Shown here piece after piece: positions 41,177 to 49,800 of a DNA stretch of 64,000 bases; the stretch's first letter is position 1; the number at the start of each line of letters is the position of its first letter. The position numbers were made by a program, and so were the translations under genes. This DNA is from Streptomyces huiliensis (GTDB lineage: Bacteria > Actinomycetota > Actinomycetes > Streptomycetales > Streptomycetaceae). Below the pieces are notes generated by a model that had not been told where the DNA came from, ran no database searches, and saw nothing but the letters and a program-made list of their open reading frames with translations. Where the stretch lies: contig NZ_JAIQLH010000026.1 in assembly GCF_020037025.1 (NCBI RefSeq), positions 24,039 to 88,038 on the forward strand, written 5' to 3'.

Positions 41177-41252
41177 CCACCCCCTTCCGGGGTCCAGCGT
41201 TCGTGGACCCCATGGAGTGCTCCACGAAGCCGTCGCTTCCCCGGAGGGGTGG
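41177..41252 (-). ncRNA. Structured leader sequestering a Shine-Dalgarno
   Basis: On the minus strand CCACCCCTCCGGGG (41239-41252) can pair with CCCCGGAAGGGGGTGG (41177-41192), enclosing AGCG/CGCT and an 8-bp perfect stem TTCGTGGA/TCCACGAA (41221-41228, 41200-41207). The 3' strand of the outer stem contains the Shine-Dalgarno of the 38-codon ORF. It does not match any riboswitch class I know. Confidence 0.45.
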
Positions 41253-41702
41253 TTGGTAACGCATCACCCTAGCGGTCGGAGTTGACGGTGGGACCCCACC
41301 ACCGTCCAACCACGAGCGCCCGCCAGAGCACCCCACCAGGCACCGAGTGCCGGAACATCCACGTGTTCGATGGAACGGTCGCTCGAATCACCCTTCCGAC
41401 CAGGGCGGTTACCGAGGGACACGGTGATGCGGAGTGCCAGTTCCCCTGACGCCCGTCACCTAAATCACATTCGCGGCCCGCCTCTTGCCCGGAAGGCACG
41501 AGGAAGCTTCGCGCGCAAGCCCAACGACCGCCGGGCCGACCGGAGTCGATCACCGCCAAGCCCGTTGTCAGTGCCGGGTGCCATGCTTTTCCCATGGAGA
41601 ACGACGTGCGGAGGAACGAGGGGACGGACGGCACGGCAGCCCGCCGGCCCGCCCCCCTCGTCCGAACGCGCGCCCGGTCAACCAGCGTACGGAGAACGAC
41701 CC
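41253..41702. other. Intergenic region, no supported gene
   Basis: It extends to the cbrC-like start. Minus-strand and plus-strand ORFs here lack coding features. The leader of the cbrC-like gene, with GGAG at 41691, is at the right end. Confidence 0.35.
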
Positions 41703-42269
41703 GTGGACGATCTCGTGAACGACACTGTGAGCACCGCCCTCCCCGTCTTCCCCTACCATCCCGATCCCCTGGCCACGGGCTCCGTCGCCCCCGACCCGCA
41801 CACCGTCTGCCCGTGCTGCGGCCGCGCCCGCGGCCACGTCTACGCGGGTCCGGTGTACACCGCGTCCGAGGAGGACCTGCACGGCCGGCTCTGCCCCTGG
41901 TGCATAGCGGACGGCAGCGCCGCCGAGCGGTACGACGCGCACTTCTGCGGGGTCGTGGCGGGCGACGTGCCCGAGGCCGTCCGGGCCGTCGTCGACCGGC
42001 GCACCCCCGGCTTCTCGGCCTGGCAGGAGTCGGTCTGGCTCTCCCACTGCGGGGATGCCGCCGTCTTCCTCGGCCCGGTCGGCAGCGCCGAGTTGGCCGC
42101 GTACCCCGAGGCGGTGGACGCCCTGCGCCGCGAGGCCGTGGCGTGGCAGTGGTCCGCCGACGAGATCGAGCGGTACCTCGGCTCGTTCGACCGCGAGGGC
42201 CGGCCGGCCGCCTACCTCTTCCGCTGCCGGGTGTGCGGGACGCACCTGGCCTATTCCGACTTCACGTAG
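41703..42269 (+). CDS. CbrC-family protein
   Basis: A 188-residue protein from GTG 41703 with GGAG 8 nt upstream; in-frame GTG 41718 and 41727 are alternatives. The conserved features are LPVFPYHPDPLATGSV, CPCCGRARGHVYAGPVY, LCPWCIADG, RTPGFSAWQESVWLSHCGDAAVFLG and the final CRVCGTH, so three Cys pairs may bind zinc. CbrC proteins are named for colicin E2 tolerance in E. coli; the biochemical role is unknown. Confidence 0.88.
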   Translation: MDDLVNDTVSTALPVFPYHPDPLATGSVAPDPHTVCPCCGRARGHVYAGPVYTASEEDLHGRLCPWCIADGSAAERYDAHFCGVVAGDVPEAVRAVVDRRTPGFSAWQESVWLSHCGDAAVFLGPVGSAELAAYPEAVDALRREAVAWQWSADEIERYLGSFDREGRPAAYLFRCRVCGTHLAYSDFT

Positions 42270-42446
42270 GTGACCATGAACAGCTCGGACTCCCGCCGTC
42301 CCCGCGCTCCCGGCCGCGCTTCCGGAACCGCTTACGGCCGCGCTCCCGGCCGCTTCCGCGTCCTCGGCCGGCTCGCCGCGCGCCTCCGGGGCTCGCGCCG
42401 TCCCCTCCGACTGCGCGAGCCCCGAAAGCCACCCGAGTCGCTCGCG

Positions 42447-42554
42447 TTACCCGCGTCCCCCACATCTCTCGCATCACTCACATCTCTCGCGTCACTCACG
42501 TCACTCACGTCACTCACGTCACTCACGTCACTCACGTCACTCACGTCACTCACG
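42447..42554. repeat. 9-bp tandem array giving in-frame repeated stop codons
   Basis: Seven perfect TCACTCACG units at 42492-42554 and several degenerate ones to the left. On the minus strand this reads CGT GAG TGA in the frame of the giant gene, so its stop (42546-42548) is followed by six further in-frame TGA codons. Confidence 0.95.
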
Positions 42555-45500
42555 GAGGATGATCCGCCCCAGCGGCGTGACGGCCAGCGCGAACCGGTCC
42601 GCGTGGACCAGCCGGCGGCTCACCGGCACCGCCGTGCCTCCGCCCGCCGGGGTGACCGTGCCCGTCGCCGTGCTGCTGTCCGTCGCGTAGACCTCGTGCT
42701 CCTCCACGACCAGCCGGTACTCGGAGAGCGGGATCAGCTGCGGCGCCGGGGGCACCAGGTCGCCGGACCAGACGAACGTGGACCCCTTGGGCACGCAGGT
42801 GAGTTCGAGGACCGTGCCGGTGCCGGCCCAGTCCAGGTCGCCGCTGCCCACGGCCCGCCGTTCGACGGTGGCGAGCACCCGGCGGCTGGCGGCCATCGCG
42901 GCCTGCCCGGTCCCGACCCGCTTGCCCAGCGCGTTCAGCGCGACCGGGCCGCTCAGCTCCAGCCTGATGGCGCCGGCGGCCGTCATGGTCGCGGCGATCG
43001 TCCGGTCGGGCAGCAGCTGGAGGAAGTCCGCGGTCACCACCTTGGACAGGTGCAGCGGGTCGACGGAGTAGGGCTGGTAGCGGGCCAGGGCCAGGCGCAG
43101 GTACGGGAAGTAGGCCGTGGCGCCGGCGGCCGCCCCGAGGTCGACGTCGATGTCGCAGGTCCACAGCCGCAGCCCGTGGTCGTAGCCGGGGGCGAACGCG
43201 GCCACCGAGGCGGTCGCGGCCGCGCCGCCCACCGGCTCGGCGAGCACGCGCCCGTCGGCGGTGAGGACGGCGCCCGGGAAGTTCGCCGGGGTGAGCCGGG
43301 GCAGGGCCGTCGGGTCGGCCCAGACCGGGTCGGTGCCACAGCGGGTGACGAGCTCGTCGGGCAGCGGGGTGCCGGCCCCCGGGCCGCCGGCGACGGGGTC
43401 GAGGACGACGGCGAGCAGCTCGTCGTCGCCCGACGAGAACCACGGCCGGCGCAGGTGCGCGCGGAAGCCGGCGTGCCGGCGGGTGCGGGTCACCCGGTGC
43501 CGCTCGTGGTCGACGGTCTGCTGCCAGCGGACGGTCGGCACCAGGTGGCTGACGTCCGGCGGTTCGGGCCGGCGGGAGCTGGGGACGTGCCAGCCGTGGC
43601 CGTCGGGCCCCGCGCTCGCCGGGCCGGTCCGGGTGATCAGCGCGGGCTGGTCGGTGATGGCCGGGTGGAAGTACTCGCGGAACCGGGTGGTCGCGGTCGG
43701 GGTGTAGGTCACCGCGCGGTGCAGGGTGTCGCGGAACTCGTGGCGGAGCCCGGAGAGGGAGCGGTCGTTCTCGTAGGGTTCGAGGGTGAAGTGACCGACG
43801 CGCTCGTGCCGTTCGGCGCGCTGTGGGGCGTCCTGGGCGACGTCGTCGTTCCATTCGTGCCAGGTCGCGTCGATGTCGACGCGGCCGGTGCTGCGCGCGT
43901 GGCTGCGGAGGCGCCCGGAGAAGCGGGTGGAGGTCTGTTCCGCCTCGCGGGGGAAGGTGAGCGGCCCGAGTTCCGGTTCGGCGAGCGGCTTCTCGACGGC
44001 GTGGATGAGGGTGAGTTCGACCCAGGGGGTGAGCATCCAGTTCTCGCCGTTCGCCGCGGCGGTGGTCAGCTCGTCCTTCTTCTCTTGCGGCAGCCCGGTC
44101 GTCGGGTCGGGGTCGTTCCACAGCTTCGAGGCGGTCAGCAGCTGCCAGGCGTTGAAGAGGGTGAGGTCGGCGGGGTCGAGGCGGCAGCTCATCCGGACGG
44201 TGGCGACGGTGGCCTTGGGCAGCCGCACGGTCAGCTCGCGCTCCAGCAGGCCGCTCCAGACGGGCGGCCCGTCCCCTTCGACGATCTTCAGCCGCAGCGG
44301 CCTTGCCTGCGGCCAGGGCCCGGGGAAGTCGTAGGTGGCGTTGGGCGGCGCCCCCGGCAGGCCGCGCAGGGACACGCCCCGGGCCGGGACGTCCGGCAGA
44401 TAGGGCAGCAGGAGCTGCGCCCCCCGGTGGACGACGTACTCGCCGGGCCGCAGGCCCTGCCCGCGGGGGACGGGGAGTTCGGTCGGCGGTACGGGGTCGT
44501 GGACGTCGTGCTTCGCGACCTTGATCTCGCCGAGGAGTTTGAGGTCGGTGGTGACGTCGGGGTTCTCGGGGAGGCTGACGACGGTGTCCAGATAGCTGCC
44601 GGCCTCGCGGGACGCGGCGGCGAAGTAGCGGCGGCGGACCACATCCGCCTTGGCGGGGCCGAACACGGCGTCGTACACGCCGTGTTGCTCGGCCGTCTGG
44701 AGCGGCGTCTTGGGCGGGCTGACGTGCCGCTCGTCCCAGCCCCGGTAGCGCCGGTCGAGCCCGTCGACGGGCGACTGCGCCCGGTGGTCCGGGACCTGCC
44801 CGTTGCGCAGCGCGGCCCAGACGTCGGGCGGCACCGGCGTCCCGTCGTCGTGCACCGTGCTGCGGATGACCAGCCGCGGCTCCGACTCGCCCTCCAGGAA
44901 GGGCCACCGGGGCACCAGCGCGGGCGGCGGCACGGGCTCCCAGCGCCGGTAGGTGACGGGCACGGTGGCGGTGCCGTCGGGGGTGTCGGCGCCGGGGCCG
45001 AGGCCGTTGCCGGCGAGGTCGCAGAGGCGGGCGCGCAGCCGGTACGTCCGCCCGAAGCGCAGCGCGGGCAGCGAGCCCTTGACCGGGCGGAAGGTGGTGT
45101 CCAGCGGGAAGACGGGCGACACCTCGGGCGCGGGCACCCGGGGCCGGTCGTCCGGCCCGAGGGTCCGGCCGGGCGGCGGGGCGGCCAGGGACCAGCCGTG
45201 CCAGCCCGCGACGGCCTGGTGGACGTAGAGCTGGTTGTCGTCCCGCTTGTCGTGGGTGACGGCGCTCGCCTTGACGTGCCCCTCGTCGGGGGCGACGACG
45301 AGGGGCACGACGGGCTGCCCCGGGCGGCGGATCGCGTAGCCGCCGGTCCGTGCGCACAGCGGACGCCAGGTGGTGGCGGGGGCGTCGGTCCCGCTGTCCG
45401 CCGGGGCCGGGGCGTCGGTCCCGCCGTCTCCCGGGTTCGACGTCTCGCTGCCGCCGTCCCCCGGCGCCTCGCTGCCGCCGTCCCCCGACGCCTCGGTCCC

Positions 45501-46892
45501 GCCGTCCGCCGACGCTTCGGTCCCGCCTTCCGCCGGTGCCACCGTCTCCACCAGCCCCACGTCGACGCGGTAGCCGCGGACGAGGTCGGCGGCGTCGAGG
45601 ACGGCGACGGCGGGCGTCTGGCCGGTCGGGGCGACACCGGCCGTGTGCCGGGCGTCGGCCTCCATCCGGTCGGCGAGCTCCACGTCCCGGCTCTCCCGGA
45701 AGACGGTGAGGCCGGCGCTGTGCAGGGCGGGCGTCGCCGTGCTGTCGGGGGCGACGGACAGCTTGGGGTCGCTCCTGGCGGCCAGCGTCTGCTCCACGAT
45801 CCGGGAGAACTCCACGAACTTCATCGCGGCGCCGTCCACGTCCAGGTCGGTGACCAGGATCCCGTCCCCGCCCAGCCGCAGCATCCCTCTGCCGTACGGG
45901 CCGTCGTCCGCGGCGTACGGCTCGAAGCGGCTCCCGGCGACGTAGCGCAGGGCCGTCCACGGCCGCAGGTGCTCGTCCTCGTTGAGCTGCCCCTGAGCCG
46001 CGGTGAAGAGCACCCGCGCCTGCCAGCGGTCGGCGAGCGCGGGCGGCGGGGCGACCAGCAGGTCGACGGCGAGGCCGAAGCGGCGCAGCAGTTCGGGGTA
46101 GTCGGCGAGCAGGGCGCAGGCGTTGTGGAAGTCGACGTCGGGTGCCGTGGGCGGGGGTGGCGCGGGCACCTGGGGACGGTCGTAGAAGCGGTACGCCTCG
46201 GCGAGGTTGTGGGCGGCGGCGTTGCCGCGGTAGGCCTCGCTGTTCCGGTCCATGTACCGGGGGCGGAACGGGTTGTCGGCGATGGCCGAGGGGCCGCCCG
46301 TGCCGTGTTCGATCAGCTCGTCGAGGCCGGGATAGGCGGCGGCGACGCCGCGCGCCAGGTCCAGCAGCGGCCGCGGGAGCGGGGCGCGGAGGTCGTCGGC
46401 GGTGGGGTGGTCCCAGGTGCCGGGCGGCGTGGCGGCGGCGCCCTCGCCGCTCTCCGGGAACGCCTTGCGGTAGGCGGTGGCCGTGGCGACGGTCTCGTAG
46501 AGGGTGCCGATCCGGTCGTGGACGGCGCGGCCGGGATAGGAGCGCAGGATGGGCGGCACGGCCGCGGCGGCGGCGAAGGCGCCGGCCGGCGGGCGGACGG
46601 GGGAGGAGGTCGGGAAGAGGGCCTTCCACAGGTCGCTGTCGGCGGGCGGGTAGCGGTCCGTCCGCGGGGCGGTGGGCACGGCGGTCCCGGACCCGGTGGT
46701 GCCGGGCGCGCGGAACTCGACCTGCAGGGCGGTCGCGTACCGGCGGAGGGTGTCGGGCCAGTCATGGAAGGCGGGGAAGGCGTCGAGCGTGGTCCCCCCG
46801 GTGAGGCGGGGGCTGACCAGGACGGTGAGGCGGAGCCGGCCGTCGGCGGCGGTTCCGTCGGGCAGTACGGTCCACCGGATCGTCTCGGGCAT
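42546..46892 (-). CDS. Giant soluble protein B of a two-gene operon, unrecognised
   Basis: A 1448-residue protein with no signal peptide or membrane helix. ATG 46892 lies 4 bp after the stop of giant protein A, so translation is probably coupled. It is beta-rich through most of its length with Pro/Gly-rich turns. A repeat linker of GGTEAS/GGSEAP units occupies about 450-500, and segments such as FGRTYRLRARLCDLAGNGLG and ELTVRLPKATVATVRMSCRLD look like sandwich strands. I do not recognise a named domain. It may be a structural partner of protein A. Confidence 0.82.
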   Translation of the reverse strand: MPETIRWTVLPDGTAADGRLRLTVLVSPRLTGGTTLDAFPAFHDWPDTLRRYATALQVEFRAPGTTGSGTAVPTAPRTDRYPPADSDLWKALFPTSSPVRPPAGAFAAAAAVPPILRSYPGRAVHDRIGTLYETVATATAYRKAFPESGEGAAATPPGTWDHPTADDLRAPLPRPLLDLARGVAAAYPGLDELIEHGTGGPSAIADNPFRPRYMDRNSEAYRGNAAAHNLAEAYRFYDRPQVPAPPPPTAPDVDFHNACALLADYPELLRRFGLAVDLLVAPPPALADRWQARVLFTAAQGQLNEDEHLRPWTALRYVAGSRFEPYAADDGPYGRGMLRLGGDGILVTDLDVDGAAMKFVEFSRIVEQTLAARSDPKLSVAPDSTATPALHSAGLTVFRESRDVELADRMEADARHTAGVAPTGQTPAVAVLDAADLVRGYRVDVGLVETVAPAEGGTEASADGGTEASGDGGSEAPGDGGSETSNPGDGGTDAPAPADSGTDAPATTWRPLCARTGGYAIRRPGQPVVPLVVAPDEGHVKASAVTHDKRDDNQLYVHQAVAGWHGWSLAAPPPGRTLGPDDRPRVPAPEVSPVFPLDTTFRPVKGSLPALRFGRTYRLRARLCDLAGNGLGPGADTPDGTATVPVTYRRWEPVPPPALVPRWPFLEGESEPRLVIRSTVHDDGTPVPPDVWAALRNGQVPDHRAQSPVDGLDRRYRGWDERHVSPPKTPLQTAEQHGVYDAVFGPAKADVVRRRYFAAASREAGSYLDTVVSLPENPDVTTDLKLLGEIKVAKHDVHDPVPPTELPVPRGQGLRPGEYVVHRGAQLLLPYLPDVPARGVSLRGLPGAPPNATYDFPGPWPQARPLRLKIVEGDGPPVWSGLLERELTVRLPKATVATVRMSCRLDPADLTLFNAWQLLTASKLWNDPDPTTGLPQEKKDELTTAAANGENWMLTPWVELTLIHAVEKPLAEPELGPLTFPREAEQTSTRFSGRLRSHARSTGRVDIDATWHEWNDDVAQDAPQRAERHERVGHFTLEPYENDRSLSGLRHEFRDTLHRAVTYTPTATTRFREYFHPAITDQPALITRTGPASAGPDGHGWHVPSSRRPEPPDVSHLVPTVRWQQTVDHERHRVTRTRRHAGFRAHLRRPWFSSGDDELLAVVLDPVAGGPGAGTPLPDELVTRCGTDPVWADPTALPRLTPANFPGAVLTADGRVLAEPVGGAAATASVAAFAPGYDHGLRLWTCDIDVDLGAAAGATAYFPYLRLALARYQPYSVDPLHLSKVVTADFLQLLPDRTIAATMTAAGAIRLELSGPVALNALGKRVGTGQAAMAASRRVLATVERRAVGSGDLDWAGTGTVLELTCVPKGSTFVWSGDLVPPAPQLIPLSEYRLVVEEHEVYATDSSTATGTVTPAGGGTAVPVSRRLVHADRFALAVTPLGRIILRE

Positions 46893-46896
46893 GGCG

Positions 46897-49800
46897 TCAG
46901 CTCACTTCCGCGAAGGCGGTGCAGTACTCGTCCACCGGGTTGCGGGGCAGTCCGGTGACCGGGTCGGGGTAGGGCGCCATCATCTGGGCGAAGGAGGGAG
47001 GTCGGACGGCCTCGTCGGCTGCGCCTGTCACCCCTGCCACGTCGGTCACACCGGCCGCGCCGAGCGGGGCCGCAGAGCGCCCGGCGCCCAGGAACCGCTT
47101 CTCGCACTCGATGGTGACCGACTGGGACCAGAACCCGATGTGGATGCTGATCGAGATCCGGGCGCGGCCGTAGACGGTTCCGCTGTTGCTCTCGTAGGTG
47201 AGTTCCAGGCAGATCTCGATGGAGGCGGAGACGATGCCGAGGACGTCGACCTCGCCGCGGGCGCGGAAGTAGCCGGTGATCCGGCATTCGGAGGTGGCGA
47301 GTTCGAGCCGGAAGTAGATGCCCGCCATCACGGACAGGCTGCCGCTGGCCACGCCGAGGTTCATGGAGACGGCGGCCCCGAACTCCAGGGCCGCTTCCAG
47401 GACGGCGACCTGCTTGGGGGTGATGACGATGCCGAAGAAGCCACCGCCGCCGAGGAGGGAGACGGTGAGCCGGAAGGGGGCCTGCCGGCTGCAGAAGGAG
47501 AAGCCGATCTCCAGCGGCCGGCCGATGAACGGGAGGTCCAGGTAGGCGTCCAGCCGGATGTTCTCCAGGCTGAAGACGCCGATCGCGAGGTTGGGGAGGG
47601 GGATGCCGTAGCGGGCGGTGATGCCGGACGAGGTGACCTGGATGCCGGGCGGGTCGCTGAAGCCGTCGACGGGGATGAGCTGCCGCAGGGTCTCGACGAA
47701 GGACAGCGGGCCGATGAACTCGACCTTCCGGAAGCCGACGTCGATGTCCGGTTTCTCGCCGGCGCGCATGCGGAAGCGGACGCGGTCGAAGGTCAGCCGC
47801 AGGGCCTGGAAGGAGGGGATGAGGACGAGGTCGAACTTCTCCAGCGAGCAGGTGACGTCGGCTCCGGAGGAGACGTCCGGGCGCAGCGAGCCGCGGAGGT
47901 CGACGACGAGCGAGAGCCGTCCGACGGTCCGGGTGCCCTCCTTGTGCGGGACGAAGATCGGGTCGCCGGTGGAGGGCCATGCCTGGATCTGCGGGTTCCA
48001 CTCGATGCGGGTGCTGACCGTCTCGGGGAGCTTGAGACCGCGGCCGGCCTGTTCGAGCGCGTCGCGGAGGGAGGGGATCCCTCCGGCGGCGGTGGTCCAG
48101 GTGTCGGCCTGTTCCCGGACCCGGGTGAGGAGGGTGCGGAGGCCGGGGTCGGCGGTGGCGGGGAGGGAGGTGAGGAGGCTGGTGAGGGCGGTGGAGAAGG
48201 CGGTGAAGGTGTCGTCGATCTGCCGGAGGGTGACGGGCGGGTCGGCGGCTTCCTGTGACGCGACGGCGGGCGGGTCGGCGGGCGGGTCGACGACGGCCGG
48301 ATCGGCGGCTTCCTGTGACGCGACGGCGGGCGGGTCGGCGGGCGGGTCGACGACGGCCGGATCGGCGGCTTCCTGTGACGCGACGGCGGGCGGGTCGGCG
48401 GGCGGGTCGACGACGGCCGGATCGGCGGCTTCCTGTGACGCGACGGCGGGCGAATCCCCGGCGGGCGGCACGGCGGTGGGGAGCGCGGTGGTGGGGAGCG
48501 AGGGGTGGGCGAGTTGCTGGGCGAGGTAGGTGGCGACGAGTACGGCGAGCCGCTTGGCCGTGTCGGCCACCTGCCGTGCGGCGGGCGGCAGGTCGGGGGC
48601 GGCGTTGCCGGCCAGGTCGCGGACGCGGCGCAGGTCGGTGAGGAACCCGGTCACCGAACTGATCGTCTGGGTGACGAAGTTGGGGACGTGCAGGGCGGGC
48701 AGCGCGTCGCTGGGCAGGAGGTGCCGTACGACGTCGGCGAGGGAGAGGACGCCGAGGAAGTTGACGCCGAGGGAGCCGAAGAAGTCGGCGGGGTCGAAGT
48801 CGCCGCCGGCGATGCGGTCCAGGGCGGTGGCGACGGGCCCGGTGCCGGCGACCGGGCCGGTGGCGCGGGACAGGCCCGCCACGTCGAAGCTGGGCGCGAC
48901 GAGCGCGCCGGAGCGGTCGCGGTGGCTGTCGAAGTCCATGGCGAGCTTGGCGGCCCCGGTGGGCAGCAGACTGAGGAAGACCTCGCCCGGGTTGCCCTTC
49001 CTGGCCCCCTGGGTCGCCGCCGCGAAGCCGGACAGGGCGTACCGCCGCGCGTAGGTCACGGGGACGGCGGCGGCGCTCCCGGTCAGCGCGCCGACGGCGG
49101 GGACGGCGGCGTTGGCCCAGCTCAGCTGCGGGATGAAGTGCGCCTCGGCGGGCGCCGGGTGGGCCGGGTCCGGGACGGCCAGGGCGGGCGGCGCGGCGGC
49201 GCCCCAGACGAGGTGGGCCACGTCGACGCTGGTGTCGTCCGGTTTGACGGGCGGCGCCAGCGCCACGGACTGGCCGAGCAGGGCGGCGCTGGTGAAGGGG
49301 TATTCGTCGATGACGGCGGTGGCGGCGAGGCCGCCGTCGGGCGGGGAGCCTCCGTCGGGCGGGGGCGCCGGGGGCCGGGACCGGCGGTTGTAGTCGGCGA
49401 GCGCCTCGGCGAGCAGCGGCCCCCGGCTGAAGCGGTCGGGCAGGAACATCAGCGGGGTGCGGAACTCGACGATCCGCCCCTGGTGGTCCACCGCCGTGAC
49501 CTTGAAGAGGAACGGGGCCTCGGTGGCCGTCGCCGGGAAGAACCAGGTGGTGGGCGGCTCGGGGACGAGGTTCGGGGTGACGAGGGTGTCCAGCCGGACG
49601 CTGGTGAACGGGAAGAGGAGGTTGGTGAGGTCGGCGGTCGGGTCGCCGTCCCTGGCGGGCAGCGGCCGCCCCGGATCGTAGGTGCGCAGCGGCTGCCGGA
49701 CGACCACGTAGAAGCGCTGGAAGAGGAAGGCGGCCCGCGGGTCCTTGAACTTCCGTTCGGTGACTTTGACGAGGGTCGCCCGGTGCCCGAAGGGGCACAG

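Noticed and set aside
41177..41262. Fluoride (crcB) or guanidine riboswitch in the structured leader
   Set aside because: GGGTGATGCGTTACC recalls the start of a fluoride riboswitch, but the conserved TGATGAC-type 3' element and a crcB gene are absent; no ACGR loops for guanidine-II were seen.
42270..46958. A 1562-codon plus-strand ORF antisense to giant gene B
   Set aside because: High-GC shadow frame: composition is Gly/Arg/Val-biased without domains, while the minus strand has a sensible protein, Shine-Dalgarno and coupling.
48241..48456. Possible CRISPR array
   Set aside because: The 60-bp units are contiguous, in frame and spacerless; no cas genes occur.
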